From CAMLIZ01 sp036231905 (lineage in GTDB: Bacteria; Pseudomonadota; Gammaproteobacteria; Burkholderiales; Burkholderiaceae_C), in assembly GCF_036231905.1 (NCBI RefSeq), contig NZ_JAZARE010000010.1:186001-250000 (forward strand): 64,000 nt of DNA, read 5' to 3'. The position numbers and the translations under genes are program-made. The notes under the pieces were generated by a model. It made no database searches, was not told the DNA's origin, and saw nothing but the letters and a program-made list of their open reading frames with translations. Below are positions 44,905-56,731 of the stretch, piece by piece (position 1 is the stretch's first letter; each line of letters starts with the position of its first letter).

Positions 44905-46692
44905 TCAACGCGCGGCGGATGCCGGGTCGGTCGCCGTGCGCATCACCGGATAGAGCCGGAACTGCTCGTCCCACGACGGGTGGCGCCGGTAGAAGAACTC
45001 CAGCCGCGCCTGCGGGCTCCTGGCGAACTCGGCGTCCTCGGCGACGCGTTGGCGGAAGGCCTCCGCCAGCGCCGGGTCGGCCGCCATCTGCTCGCGCGCC
45101 ACTTCCTCCGCCACATACGGCTCCATGTACTCCTTGGGCTCGAAGGCGTTGTTGAACAGGCCCCAGGCCGCCAGCGAATCGGGCGCCTGCGGCTCCAGCA
45201 GCGCCATCACCAACCGGGCCTTGCGCTGCGCGATCGGCACGAAGAGTGCACCGGCCGCCAGGTCGCGCTGCTCAGGTTGCCAGCGGCCGTGCAGGGCGAC
45301 GCGCTGGTGCGATTCCACCGAGGCCGCCGCAAAGTTCGCCTTGTCAGCACGGAAGGTTTCGAGCGGCACCCGGGCCATCGCCTGAGGCAGCGTGCGAAAG
45401 CTGATGCCATGCACAGCCAGGCGCTGCGCCACCCCCGCGGCATGCGCGGCCGGCACCACATACCCGGCGGCCGGCGCGGGCACGCTGAGCGCCGGCTGCA
45501 AGTCGTCGCGCAAGGGCACGCGCCACAGTTGCGGCCGGCTTTCGTCGTAGCGCGTCATCAGCGCGCCGGACACCTCCGACGGTGTGCGTGTGTACTCGTA
45601 GCCGCGGAACTCGACGATGCGCTGTTTCTCGCTCGCCTGGTAGTCCAGGGCCACGGGCTGCCCGGCCAGGTGCGCCGCGCGCTCGTCGGCCGCCTGCTGC
45701 AAGGCTCGCCACGCCTGGCCGTGGGCCGCCACCTGCGCCAGCACCGACACCACGGTGTTGCGCGTGATGCGCACGCGGGTGGGATAGTCCTTCCACGAAT
45801 GTGCTTCCACCAGCATGGCGAAGCGGTTGCGCAGCAGGAAGTAGCCGGTGGAAAAACGCGGCGGCGACACGCTGTCTTCGAAGCCGGAGGCAGGATCGTC
45901 CTCGGTCACGAAGGACATGTAGAACGGCAAGGGCAACGAGCCCTGGCGCGCGAGGTCGCCGATCACCGCGTCGCGCAGCTGCCTGCCCGCATTGCGCAGC
46001 GCGGGGTCGCCCGCATGCACCGGCTCCACCTGGATGGACACGTCGTGTTCGAACTTCGCGCCGTCGGTGACATGGAGGTCGATCACCGCCAGCGGATCCC
46101 ACTCGTTCACCAGGCGCAGCATGGCCTGCATCTCTGGCGAATCGGCCTTGGCGTAGTCGCGGTTCAGGTTGAAGTTCTGCGCGGTGGTGCGCCAGCCCAT
46201 CTCCTTCGGGCCACGCTGGTTGGGCCGGTTCCAGGCGCCGAAGCGCTCATGGCCGTCGATGTTGAACACCGGCACGAACAGCAGCACCTGCCGGTCCAGC
46301 GCACCCGGCGCCGCTGCACCCTCCAGCACCTGGCGCAAAGCCAGGAAGCCCGCGTCCTTGCCGTCGATCTCGCCGGCATGGATGCCGCCCTGCACCAGCA
46401 GCACCGGCAGGCCGCGCCGTTGCGCCTCCTTGGCGGTCAGCGCGCCACTGCGCGAGGCCACCAGCGCCTTCATCGGCCGGCCTTCGGGCGTGTGGCCGAA
46501 GTCGATGCAGCGCACTGCCGCGGGGTAGGCACGCTGGAAGGCATCGCACAGCGCGATCACCTCTTCATAACGGCCGGTCTGCTGCCAGGCCGTGCGCTCG
46601 GCCAGCGTGGTCAACCCAGCGGGCGCCGCGGCCGCGGCGTTGAGCAAGGGCACCACACACAGGCCGGCAGGGAGCAGGGAGCGCAGTTTCAT
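44905..46692 (-). CDS. secreted M14-family zinc carboxypeptidase-like protein
   Basis: A 595-residue protein with a signal peptide (MKLRSLLPAGLCVVPLLNAAAAAP). The M14 zinc ligands are visible: HAGE in VQGGIHAGEIDGKDAG (near 104) and the distant His in AVIDLHVTDGAKFEHD (near 207). The catalytic Glu is in MLVEAHSWKDYPTRV (near 293). The approximately 270 C-terminal residues are an additional domain of unknown function. It probably cleaves peptides in the periplasm or outside the cell. The ATG at 46692 is chosen because the longer frame start lies in the glycine-riboswitch promoter region. It converges on the serine hydrolase gene. Confidence 0.88.
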   Translation of the reverse strand: MKLRSLLPAGLCVVPLLNAAAAAPAGLTTLAERTAWQQTGRYEEVIALCDAFQRAYPAAVRCIDFGHTPEGRPMKALVASRSGALTAKEAQRRGLPVLLVQGGIHAGEIDGKDAGFLALRQVLEGAAAPGALDRQVLLFVPVFNIDGHERFGAWNRPNQRGPKEMGWRTTAQNFNLNRDYAKADSPEMQAMLRLVNEWDPLAVIDLHVTDGAKFEHDVSIQVEPVHAGDPALRNAGRQLRDAVIGDLARQGSLPLPFYMSFVTEDDPASGFEDSVSPPRFSTGYFLLRNRFAMLVEAHSWKDYPTRVRITRNTVVSVLAQVAAHGQAWRALQQAADERAAHLAGQPVALDYQASEKQRIVEFRGYEYTRTPSEVSGALMTRYDESRPQLWRVPLRDDLQPALSVPAPAAGYVVPAAHAAGVAQRLAVHGISFRTLPQAMARVPLETFRADKANFAAASVESHQRVALHGRWQPEQRDLAAGALFVPIAQRKARLVMALLEPQAPDSLAAWGLFNNAFEPKEYMEPYVAEEVAREQMAADPALAEAFRQRVAEDAEFARSPQARLEFFYRRHPSWDEQFRLYPVMRTATDPASAAR

Positions 46693-46824
46693 GGGCAAGC
46701 GTGGCCGGCGCCATGCCAGGCCACGGGCAGATGTTGGGAGGGCGGCAGCATAGAACCGATCCGGCAACGGCGCAGCCCGAATCCGGGCCGGCGAACGTGA
46801 GCACCCGTTTCAAAGGCGATCAGC

Positions 46825-46830
46825 TACACT
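46825..46830 (+). promoter_or_regulatory. possible -10 element of the gcv operon
   Basis: TACACT lies about ten bases before the riboswitch begins and is a plausible -10 hexamer. No good -35 sequence is visible at the expected distance, so this is tentative. Confidence 0.3.
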
Positions 46831-46837
46831 GCCCGCT

Positions 46838-47037
46838 TGTCAGGAGAGAGCTTCACATGAAGCCGCCGAAGGCGCAGGGTCACCCCCGAACGCTCAGGCA
46901 AAAGGACTGGCAAGACGCTGCAGACTTGCGGCGTACCTCACTGGAGAGAGACGGGTTGCGAGCTCGTCCACCGAAGGGGCAAGCGGAACCACCGGCCACA
47001 CCGGCTCCGTCAATCTCTCAGGTAAAGCGGACAGCGA
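46838..47037 (+). promoter_or_regulatory. tandem glycine riboswitch
   Basis: Two glycine aptamers in series precede gcvT. Aptamer 1 (about 46838-46912) has CAGGAGAGAGC, GCCGAAGG, then CGCTCAGGCAAAAGGACTGG. Aptamer 2 (about 46941-47037) has TGGAGAGAGACGG, ACCGAAGGGGCAAGC, then ATCTCTCAGGTAAAGCGGAC. These are the conserved GGAGAG, GCCGAAGG and CTCAGG-x-AAAG-GAC blocks. In this family glycine binding turns the gcv operon on. Confidence 0.96.
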
Positions 47038-47092
47038 GGGCATCCCCCACCTTCACCGGTGCAGGAATCGATGGCCCTCGGAGAACAACAGA

Positions 47093-48214
47093 ATGTCCGC
47101 TGAAGAAAACCTGCTGAAGACCCCGCTCCATTCCCTGCACCTCGAACTCGGCGCCAAGATGGTGCCCTTTGCCGGCTACGACATGCCGGTGAGCTACCCC
47201 GCCGGCATCGTGGCCGAACACAAGCAGTGCCGCGAGTCCGCCGCGCTGTTCGACGTGTCGCACATGGGCCAGCTGCGCCTGATCGGCAACGAGGCCGCGG
47301 CCGCGCTGGAAACCCTGATGCCGGTGGACGTGGTGGACCTGCCCGTGGGCAAGCAGCGCTACGGCCTGTTCACCAACAGCAACGGCGGCATCCTCGACGA
47401 CCTGATGATCACGCGGCGCGAGAACGACCTGTTCGTCATCGTCAACGCCGCCTGCAAGGACGCCGACACCCGGCATCTCATCACCCACATCGGCCACCGC
47501 TGCCAGATCGTGCCGCTGCCCGATCGCGCGCTGCTGGCGCTGCAGGGCCCCAAGGCGGTGGATGCGCTCGCGCGCATGAACCCGGGCGTGGCCAAGCTCA
47601 CCTTCATGACCGGCGGCCACTTCGAGCTGGCCGGCGCCGACTGCTTCGTCACCCGCTCGGGCTACACCGGCGAGGACGGCTTCGAGATCTCGGTGCCTGA
47701 TACCCATGCGATAGCGCTGGCGCGTGAGCTGCTCGCCGCCCCCGAGGTCAAGCCCGCCGGCCTGGGCGCACGCGACACGCTGCGCCTGGAAGCCGGGCTG
47801 TGCCTGTACGGCCACGACATCAACGAAACCACCACGCCGGTGGAAGCCGCGCTCACCTGGGCGATCCAGAAGGTGCGCCGCCCTGGTGGGGCGCGGGCTG
47901 GCCACTACCCCGGCGCAAGCGTCATCGAGGCGCAGCTCGCGGGCGGCGCCTCCAGCAAGCGCGTGGGCCTGGTGGGCCTGGAGCGCATGCCGGTGCGCGA
48001 AGGCGCGCAGATCTTCGATGCCCATGGCCACAAGCTCGGCCATGTGACCAGCGGCACGCTGGCGCCCGGCGTGAACCAGCCGATCGCGATGGCGTACCTG
48101 GCCGCCAACCACGCCCTGCCCAGCCACGAGGTGTACGCTGAGGTGCGCGGCAAGCGCTACCCGATGCGCGTGGCGCCCATGCCGTTTGCCCCCCACCGCT
48201 ACCACCGCGGTTGA
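47093..48214 (+). CDS. gcvT: glycine cleavage system T protein (aminomethyltransferase)
   Basis: A 373-residue protein that transfers the methylene group from the H-protein-bound aminomethyl intermediate to tetrahydrofolate and releases ammonia. Signature segments are MVPFAGYDMPVSYPAGIVAEH, LFDVSHMGQLRL, NSNGGILDDLMI, RSGYTGEDGFEI and LGARDTLRLEAGLCLYGHD. First gene of a five-gene operon controlled by the glycine riboswitch. Confidence 0.97.
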   Translation: MSAEENLLKTPLHSLHLELGAKMVPFAGYDMPVSYPAGIVAEHKQCRESAALFDVSHMGQLRLIGNEAAAALETLMPVDVVDLPVGKQRYGLFTNSNGGILDDLMITRRENDLFVIVNAACKDADTRHLITHIGHRCQIVPLPDRALLALQGPKAVDALARMNPGVAKLTFMTGGHFELAGADCFVTRSGYTGEDGFEISVPDTHAIALARELLAAPEVKPAGLGARDTLRLEAGLCLYGHDINETTTPVEAALTWAIQKVRRPGGARAGHYPGASVIEAQLAGGASSKRVGLVGLERMPVREGAQIFDAHGHKLGHVTSGTLAPGVNQPIAMAYLAANHALPSHEVYAEVRGKRYPMRVAPMPFAPHRYHRG

Positions 48215-48252
48215 ACCTTCCTTCTCCATCACGAACACGCCAGGAGCATCGA

Positions 48253-48627
48253 ATGACGACCAAGTACACCGAAGAACACGAGTGGATCAACATCGAGGAC
48301 CACGAAGCCGCGATCGTCGGCATCACCCACCATGCGCAGGACGCGCTGGGTGACGTGGTCTTCGTCGACCTGCCCGAAGTGGGCAAGAGCTACAAGAAGG
48401 GCGAGGTCGCCGGCGTCGTGGAATCGGTGAAGGCCGCGGCCGACCTGTACATGCCCTGCACCGGCGAAGTGGTGGAAGTGAACGAGGAGCTGCGCGCCAA
48501 CCCGTCGCTGGCCAACACCGACCCGCTGGGCAATGGCTGGTTCTTCAAGGTGCATGTGACCAACATGGCCGAGTTCGACGAACTGATGGATCCGCCCGCG
48601 TACGACGCCCTGCTGAAGACCCTTTGA
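48253..48627 (+). CDS. gcvH: glycine cleavage system H protein
   Basis: A 124-residue lipoyl carrier that shuttles the aminomethyl group between the P, T and L proteins. The lipoylated lysine is Lys60 in GVVESVKAAADLY. YTEEHEWINIEDH at the N-terminus and LANTDPLGNGWFFKV are typical. CAGGAG lies eight bases before the ATG. Confidence 0.98.
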   Translation: MTTKYTEEHEWINIEDHEAAIVGITHHAQDALGDVVFVDLPEVGKSYKKGEVAGVVESVKAAADLYMPCTGEVVEVNEELRANPSLANTDPLGNGWFFKVHVTNMAEFDELMDPPAYDALLKTL

Positions 48628-48712
48628 TCCTCCCTTTCGGCATGCGGCCACCCGCCGCCTGCCGACGCCGGCGCCCACCGCGCCGTTTCTTTTTCTTCTG
48701 CCGCCACAAGCC

Positions 48713-51610
<2,898 letters not shown>

Positions 51611-51611
51611 T

Positions 51612-52454
51612 GTGCCAGCCGCCCGCGTCACGAAACTGTTCCTGGCGCTGGTGGTGCTGAGCTTCCTGGCCGGCTGCGTGGAGCGGCAGTTCTTCTACCC
51701 GGACCGCACGGTCTACACCACGCCGCAGCAGTTCGGGCTCGCGTCGCGGGACGTGACCATCCCCGGGCCGGACGGCAGCCGCCTGCATGGCTGGTGGCTG
51801 CCGGCTCAGGGCCCCGTGCGCGGCACGGTGCTGCACCTGCACGGCAACGCGGCCAACATCTCCAACCACCTGCCGCTGGTGGAATGGCTGCCCAAGGCCG
51901 GTTTCAACCTGCTCACCTTCGACTACCGCGGCTTCGGCCAGTCCAGCGGCGAGCCCAGCCTGGACGGCGTGGTGGCTGATTCCCTGGCAGCCCTGCGCTG
52001 GCTGCGCCAGCAACCGGGCGTGAACGCGCAGCGGGTGGTGGTGCTGGGGCAGAGCCTCGGCGGCGCCACGGCCGTGCGCACCGTGGTGGCAGATCCGGCG
52101 GGCGTGAAGCTGCTGGTGCTGGACTGCCCCTTCAGCAGCTACCGCGGCATCGCGCGTGATGCCGTGCGCGGCAGCGCGCTGGCCGCCCTGCTGCCCGCGG
52201 CGCAGTGGCTGCTGCCCGGCGCGGAGCGTGACCCGCTCACCGCCGTGAAAAAACTTACCGTGCCGGTGTTCGTGCTGCACAGCGCGGACGACACGGTCGT
52301 GCCTTTGGCACATGGCCGGGCCTTGTTTGCGGCCGCACCCGAACCGAAACAGTGGCTGGAAGTCCAACAGACCCAGCATGTCGACGGGCTCACACACGAG
52401 CCCGTGCGGCAGCAGGTGATCGCCGCGATGCAAACCGCATTGCAGGCGCCCTAG
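51612..52454 (+). CDS. alpha/beta-hydrolase lipoprotein
   Basis: A 280-residue hydrolase of the BEM46/ABHD13-like group. It has a signal peptide ending in the lipobox FLAGC (Cys22), so it should be membrane-anchored. The oxyanion segment is VLHLHGNAANISNHL, the nucleophile elbow is VLGQSLGGATA, and the acid and histidine follow in VLHSADDTVVP and QTQHVDGLTHE. The GTG start lies one base after the gcvP stop and sdaA starts 16 bases after this gene ends, so it is inside the glycine/serine operon. No link to glycine metabolism is known to me; it may simply be carried along. Confidence 0.88.
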   Translation: MPAARVTKLFLALVVLSFLAGCVERQFFYPDRTVYTTPQQFGLASRDVTIPGPDGSRLHGWWLPAQGPVRGTVLHLHGNAANISNHLPLVEWLPKAGFNLLTFDYRGFGQSSGEPSLDGVVADSLAALRWLRQQPGVNAQRVVVLGQSLGGATAVRTVVADPAGVKLLVLDCPFSSYRGIARDAVRGSALAALLPAAQWLLPGAERDPLTAVKKLTVPVFVLHSADDTVVPLAHGRALFAAAPEPKQWLEVQQTQHVDGLTHEPVRQQVIAAMQTALQAP

Positions 52455-52470
52455 AACCGGAGACAACGAG

Positions 52471-53862
52471 ATGGCAGTTTCAGCCTTCGATCTGTTCAAG
52501 ATCGGCATCGGCCCCAGCAGCTCCCACACCGTGGGCCCCATGCGCGCCGCGCGCATGTTCGCGCTGCGCCTGCAGCACGAGGGCCTGCTCGATCGCACCG
52601 CCCGCGTGCAGTCGCAGCTGTATGGCTCCCTGGGCGCCACCGGCAAGGGCCACGGCAGCGACAAGGCCGTGCTGCTGGGCTTGCTGGGCCATGAGCCCGA
52701 CACGGTGGATGTGGAGGCGGTGCCCGCGATGCTCGACGGCCTGCGTGGCACCGGCCGGCTGCGCCTGCTGGGGCAGCACGAGATCGCGTTCAACGAAGCG
52801 CAGGACCTCATCTTCCTGCGCCGCGAGACCCTGCCCTTCCATGCCAACGGCATGCGCATCACTGCCTTCGACGCCGCCGGCGCCGAGCTGCTGAGCAAGA
52901 CCTACTACTCGGTGGGCGGCGGCTTCGTGGTGAGCGAGGAAGTGGCGGCCGACGGCAGCAAGCACAAGGCCGTCGCGCCTGACACCACCGTGCTGCCCTA
53001 CCCCTTCCACAGCGGCGACGACCTGCTGGCGCTCACCCGGCGCGAACACTGCAGCATCGCCGAGATCATGCGGCGCAACGAGCGCCACTGGCGCACCGAC
53101 GCCGAGATCGACGCCGGCCTGTTGCGCATCTGGAAGGCGATGCAGGATTGCGTGGCCCGCGGCTGCCGCACCGAAGGCATCCTGCCCGGCGGCTTCAAGG
53201 TCAAGCGCCGCGCGGCCGCGCTGTTCCAGGCGCTCACCAGCAACCCCGAAGCCGCCCTGCGGGACCCCCTGCAGGTGATCGACTGGGTGAACCTCTACGC
53301 CCTGGCGGTGAACGAGGAGAACGCCGCCGGCGGCCGCGTGGTGACGGCGCCCACCAACGGCGCTGCCGGCATCGTGCCCGCCGTGCTGCACTACTACGCG
53401 CGCTTCATCCCGAATGCGAATGACCAGGGCGTGATCGACTTTCTGCTTACCGCCGCGGCCATCGGCATCCTCTACAAGGAGAACGCCTCCATCTCGGGCG
53501 CCGAAGTGGGCTGCCAGGGCGAGGTCGGCGTGGCGTGTTCGATGGCTGCCGCCGCATTGGCAGCGGTGCTGGGCGGTACGCCGGAGCAGGTGGAGAACGC
53601 CGCCGAGATCGGCATGGAGCACCACCTGGGCCTCACCTGCGACCCGGTGGGCGGGTTGGTGCAGATCCCCTGCATCGAACGCAACGCCATCGCGTCGGTG
53701 AAGGCGCTGAACGCCGCCCGCATGGCGCTGCGCGGGGATGGCACCCACCATGTGAGCCTCGACAAGGTCATCAAGACCATGCGCGAGACGGGCGCGGACA
53801 TGCAGGTGAAGTACAAGGAAACGGCGCGCGGCGGGCTGGCGGTGAATATCGTGGAGTGCTGA
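52471..53862 (+). CDS. sdaA: L-serine ammonia-lyase (single-chain, 4Fe-4S)
   Basis: A 463-residue enzyme converting L-serine to pyruvate and ammonia. It carries the alpha and beta domains in one chain: GIGPSSSHTVGPMRAARMF at the N-terminus and the cluster cysteines in EVGCQGEVGVACSMAAA and LTCDPVGGLVQIPCIERNA. It ends TARGGLAVNIVEC, the strongly conserved C-terminus that sits in the active site. With gcvTHP upstream under one glycine riboswitch, glycine could be turned into a one-carbon unit and serine into pyruvate. The 3' end also appears to be a target for repeated insertion, as its last codons recur downstream. Confidence 0.97.
   Translation: MAVSAFDLFKIGIGPSSSHTVGPMRAARMFALRLQHEGLLDRTARVQSQLYGSLGATGKGHGSDKAVLLGLLGHEPDTVDVEAVPAMLDGLRGTGRLRLLGQHEIAFNEAQDLIFLRRETLPFHANGMRITAFDAAGAELLSKTYYSVGGGFVVSEEVAADGSKHKAVAPDTTVLPYPFHSGDDLLALTRREHCSIAEIMRRNERHWRTDAEIDAGLLRIWKAMQDCVARGCRTEGILPGGFKVKRRAAALFQALTSNPEAALRDPLQVIDWVNLYALAVNEENAAGGRVVTAPTNGAAGIVPAVLHYYARFIPNANDQGVIDFLLTAAAIGILYKENASISGAEVGCQGEVGVACSMAAAALAAVLGGTPEQVENAAEIGMEHHLGLTCDPVGGLVQIPCIERNAIASVKALNAARMALRGDGTHHVSLDKVIKTMRETGADMQVKYKETARGGLAVNIVEC
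53827..53862 (+). repeat. sdaA 3'-end repeat, copy 1 (in the gene)
   Basis: The last 12 codons of sdaA, coding RGGLAVNIVEC and the TGA stop. This is the reference copy of a direct repeat found again at 58285-58317 and 59609-59644. Against the third copy 31 of 36 bases match, and four of the five differences lie at third codon positions. Confidence 0.8.
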
Positions 53863-53899
53863 GGTTGTTCGGGTTGCTGCTCGTGCGTTGACCGAGCGA

Positions 53900-54138
53900 G
53901 CCAAGCCCCAGACGGGCAGCCGTCGGCGCTTCATCTGCTGGCCCTCGCTGCGCGAGGGTTCCCTGCGATGCTCGGTCTTGCGGCCCGTGGCTCAACTCGC
54001 TGCGTTCGCTTCGCTCACTGCGCTCAAACAGTCGCCACGAGTCAGTTGTTGATGCGCGCTAACGCGCGCGGCCGCAAGTCCTGTGCTTCTCGGCTGCGCA
54101 CAGGCGCGCCGCCGTCTGCCCGCCTGGGGCTTGGCGGA
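53900..54138. repeat. dispersed intergenic repeat with inverted ends (full copy)
   Basis: The element begins CCAAGCCCCAGACGGGCAG and ends with the near inverse CTGCCCGCCTGGGGCTTGG. In between are TCGCTGCGTTCGCTTCGCTC, GCGCTAACGCGCGCGGCCGCAA and other short palindromes. A 63-codon frame on the plus strand crosses it, but such translations recur in Comamonadaceae repeats in my recollection and are not genes. Its right half (54055-54135) matches 56971-57050 in inverted orientation. Confidence 0.75.
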
Positions 54139-54140
54139 AG

Positions 54141-54460
54141 CGTGGTGGGACTGGAGTGAACGCATGCGACCCTGAAGAGAGATACGGTGTCCCAATCTCT
54201 TTTCCGCAAAAGGTGTCGGTCCCACCTGATCGCCTGCTTCGAGCGGCCTGCCGAGTGCACGGTACACGTGGACGGCACTGCGCAGTCGCGACCCGCCCAA
54301 GAGGGCATCGTCATCTCGCAGCGGCCCACCCGCATCCAGGCGCAGTTCGACGCGAGCTGCCGCATTCGCGGCAGCTCGCGTCGGTTGGGGCATGGGCCCG
54401 GCGGGTGGCAGTGTCTGACGAATTCGGGGCCTTCAGCACCGCCCGCGCCGGCGCCCCGAC
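54141..54460. other. gene-free stretch downstream of the exported-protein gene
   Basis: No convincing coding frame is visible in either strand. The notable object is the long hairpin at 54349-54382 described separately. The rest may be decayed sequence left by insertions at the sdaA end. Confidence 0.5.
54349..54382. repeat. perfect 15-bp hairpin (ATTC loop)
   Basis: GACGCGAGCTGCCGC is followed by ATTC and its exact reverse complement. There is no adjacent T tract on either strand, so it is not a classic terminator. It may be a REP-like palindrome or a mobile-element end. It lies about 80 bases beyond the 3' end of the exported-protein gene. Confidence 0.7.
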
Positions 54461-55843
54461 TCACTTGCTGCCAAATACCTTGTTGACGTATCCCAGATCG
54501 AAGCTAAGCCCGAAGCTGGTGCCCTTGGCCCAGGTCTGCTTCGTGGGGATGGCGGTAGCGTCTCCCGTGAACGCGCTACCCACCGCCACGCCATCCAGCG
54601 CGGTCTGCTTGTTCCACTCGCGAACCACCAACAGGTTGATGCCGTTGGCGATCTCGTACGACAGGCCCAGGCCGAATCGTTTCGTGGGCTCCTTAAGACC
54701 GAACACGAGCAAGAGGCCGGTGCGATCGGCTACGTCGTTGTCGTGCAGTAGATCGCGGCCGGGGTACCCGAATCCGCCGCCCTTCATGAAATAGCGCGGG
54801 AAGGCTTGGACGACCACCGCGGCAACGTACTGCGTACCGCGTTGCTCAGCTTCTCGATCGGTGATCACGGATCCGGCTGAGGTGCTGCGCAGCGCATAGT
54901 CGGGCTCGCGCAACTTTGAGGCCAGCACCCCCAGGTGCAGCGTCGCGGTGTGGCGTTGGTACAGCGGGACGGCCTGCCCTTGTCCGGCCTGACCGCCGTC
55001 GATGCTGACGGCGACGGTCACCGAATCGCTGCTACACGACAGGGGCGAGCCGACGGTTTCCAGGACGGTCGGGCTACTGGCGCGAGTGGCTGTCTGCCCG
55101 CTAGGGCCGGACTGCAGTTGAGGCAGCGATCCACTGCTGAAGACCCGGACACCGGGAGCCGGCGTCGTGCAACCCGTGACGTTGGTGCTACGCCGGGCGG
55201 GTAGCACCTCTCCTGTGTTCACAACCACGCCGACATGCAAGGTGTCGTACTGGCGCACCGGGTACGGCACATGGCAGATAACACCTTTGCTGTCGAACAG
55301 TATCCAGCTGTGATTTCGCACCGTACGCTCCTCGGCGAGTGCGGCGCACACTTCCGGCGGGGCCGGTGTGGTGGTGGGCGTGTTCGCGGCCAGATCGGCC
55401 AGCGCAGGCGCGGCCTCCTTGCACGCCACCGCCTTGTCGGCGTCTTCTGCGGGTGTCACGTAAAACGGCTGCGCAACGCCGGGATCGGTGAGCTTGCCAT
55501 TTTTGATGAACGCGAGCCGAAAGGCCTGTCGGTTCGGCTTGCCCTTGACCTCCGCCGTGACTTGCTCCACGGCCTGCTTGGGCGCGGTCCATCGTCCGCC
55601 CGATGCCACGGTTCCGCCCAGGCTGGCGATCACGACCTGGGCGTTGGCATCAGCGCCGCGGACGAGCCCGACGGCGGTGGCACCGGGCGGGGTGTCGACC
55701 TCCATTTGCGCGCCCGGCTCAAAAGCTAGGCACGTGTTCGCTGCGTGCGCGTGTACGCCTCCGCACAGCAGAGCCATGACCAGCATGTTGCGTGCAACTT
55801 GGCATGCTCTGCCAGCGTATGGATCGATTTTCTGTCGTTTCAT
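54461..55843 (-). CDS. exported protein of unknown function, possible outer-membrane barrel C-terminus
   Basis: A 460-residue protein I do not recognise. A long N-terminal signal (MKRQKIDPYAGRACQVARNM, then a hydrophobic core ending AHAAN) implies export. Residues about 40-150 look beta-rich (MEVDTPPGATAVGLVRGADA). A central part with NHSWILFDSKGVICHVPYPV and several cysteines follows. The last 130 residues contain alternating strands such as YVAAVVVQAFPRYFMKG, TGLLLVFGLKEPTKRFGLGL and GTSFGLSFDLGYVNKVFG, suggesting an outer-membrane-type barrel or a surface beta domain. GGAGGAACT precedes the ATG. It lies 15 bases after the protease-like gene, so the two form an operon. GC content is lower than that of neighbouring genes. 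Confidence 0.7.
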   Translation of the reverse strand: MKRQKIDPYAGRACQVARNMLVMALLCGGVHAHAANTCLAFEPGAQMEVDTPPGATAVGLVRGADANAQVVIASLGGTVASGGRWTAPKQAVEQVTAEVKGKPNRQAFRLAFIKNGKLTDPGVAQPFYVTPAEDADKAVACKEAAPALADLAANTPTTTPAPPEVCAALAEERTVRNHSWILFDSKGVICHVPYPVRQYDTLHVGVVVNTGEVLPARRSTNVTGCTTPAPGVRVFSSGSLPQLQSGPSGQTATRASSPTVLETVGSPLSCSSDSVTVAVSIDGGQAGQGQAVPLYQRHTATLHLGVLASKLREPDYALRSTSAGSVITDREAEQRGTQYVAAVVVQAFPRYFMKGGGFGYPGRDLLHDNDVADRTGLLLVFGLKEPTKRFGLGLSYEIANGINLLVVREWNKQTALDGVAVGSAFTGDATAIPTKQTWAKGTSFGLSFDLGYVNKVFGSK

Positions 55844-55858
55844 AGTTCCTCCAAAACA

Positions 55859-56731
55859 TCACCCCTGAAACAGGGACACACCTGCTACGTCGAGCACGAT
55901 CTGCGCTGGCACGTAGAACGAGAACCTCACATCGAGTCGGCCCAGCAGGAAGCCCCACAGCCGATTTCCGTCGTCGACGAGCGCGCCGCCGGAATCGCCG
56001 GATTCGGAGACTGCGTCGGTCAGGATGAGGTTGTTGTAAGTCGCTCCTGGCGCATTGAAGGAACCATTCACGCCGGAGCACCGGGTCCTTCGAATTCCGC
56101 CGTCACCGTGAAGCAGGTACACAGTTCGGTGCAGGTCCGCCGGTCCAGGGGTATAGACAGGACCGATACGCACCTGGTCGCGGAAGAGGTTGTCCAGGCG
56201 CGCCGAACCCGTCGGGCTGAGCAGGGCATAGTCCACCGAGCCCTTCTGGCGCCTTTCGATGACATTGCAAGCGATGCGGTTCACTCCACTTTGGACCACC
56301 GCGCCGATGGAAGAAACCTCGCCGTTAGCCGACGACACGTCGCCGGGACCGAAGACCGTGCCGGCCTGATGCTCGAACTCGGCCGGGAGTCCGATCACAT
56401 CGGTGGGAAGTGAGAACTCGTTGCGCCCCTCCTGCCAGTGCACGCGTTGGGGAATAGCGGCCACGGCCGAGGTGGGTGACGGCGCGTGCTTATCCGAGGT
56501 CATCACCACCAAACACAGTTCGTTGACGCGGCGCCTGCGCCGGTGCCGATGGCCGACAAAGGCGCCGAAGGCGTACCAGCGCTCCAACAGCGCGGGCAAC
56601 TCGTCCTGCATCCACGAGGCAGGGGGCTGCCGACCGAACTCCGGGAGCGTCAGCCGCTTCAACAGTTCTGAGTCGATCGCCGCCTTTCGGATGCGGGGTG
56701 CCGAGCGCGCGCGAATTGTGTTGGATGGCAT
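55859..56731 (-). CDS. trypsin-like serine protease fold protein, catalytic His not evident
   Basis: About 290 residues from the ATG at 56731; a TTG start at 56884 would add 51 residues and neither has a good ribosome site. The C-terminal half resembles S1/chymotrypsin-like proteases: VSESGDSGGALVDDGNRLWGFLLGR contains the GDSGG nucleophile motif, and SVDYALLSPTG looks like the catalytic-Asp strand. No TAAHC- or SNNHV-like histidine segment is visible before it; the corresponding place reads GAVVQSGVNRIACNVIERRQ. The N-terminal 130 residues include an Arg-rich loop (GHRHRRRRRVNELCLVV). There is no signal peptide. It is the first gene of a two-gene operon with the exported protein. Function is unknown; an inactive or atypical protease is possible. 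Confidence 0.65.
   Translation of the reverse strand: MPSNTIRARSAPRIRKAAIDSELLKRLTLPEFGRQPPASWMQDELPALLERWYAFGAFVGHRHRRRRRVNELCLVVMTSDKHAPSPTSAVAAIPQRVHWQEGRNEFSLPTDVIGLPAEFEHQAGTVFGPGDVSSANGEVSSIGAVVQSGVNRIACNVIERRQKGSVDYALLSPTGSARLDNLFRDQVRIGPVYTPGPADLHRTVYLLHGDGGIRRTRCSGVNGSFNAPGATYNNLILTDAVSESGDSGGALVDDGNRLWGFLLGRLDVRFSFYVPAQIVLDVAGVSLFQG

Noticed and set aside
53968..54159. 63-codon plus-strand ORF (MLGLAARGSTRCVRFAHCAQ...)
   Set aside because: It lies wholly in the dispersed repeat. Near-identical translations occur in the inverted partial copy at 56.97 kb, so it reflects repeat sequence and not a gene.
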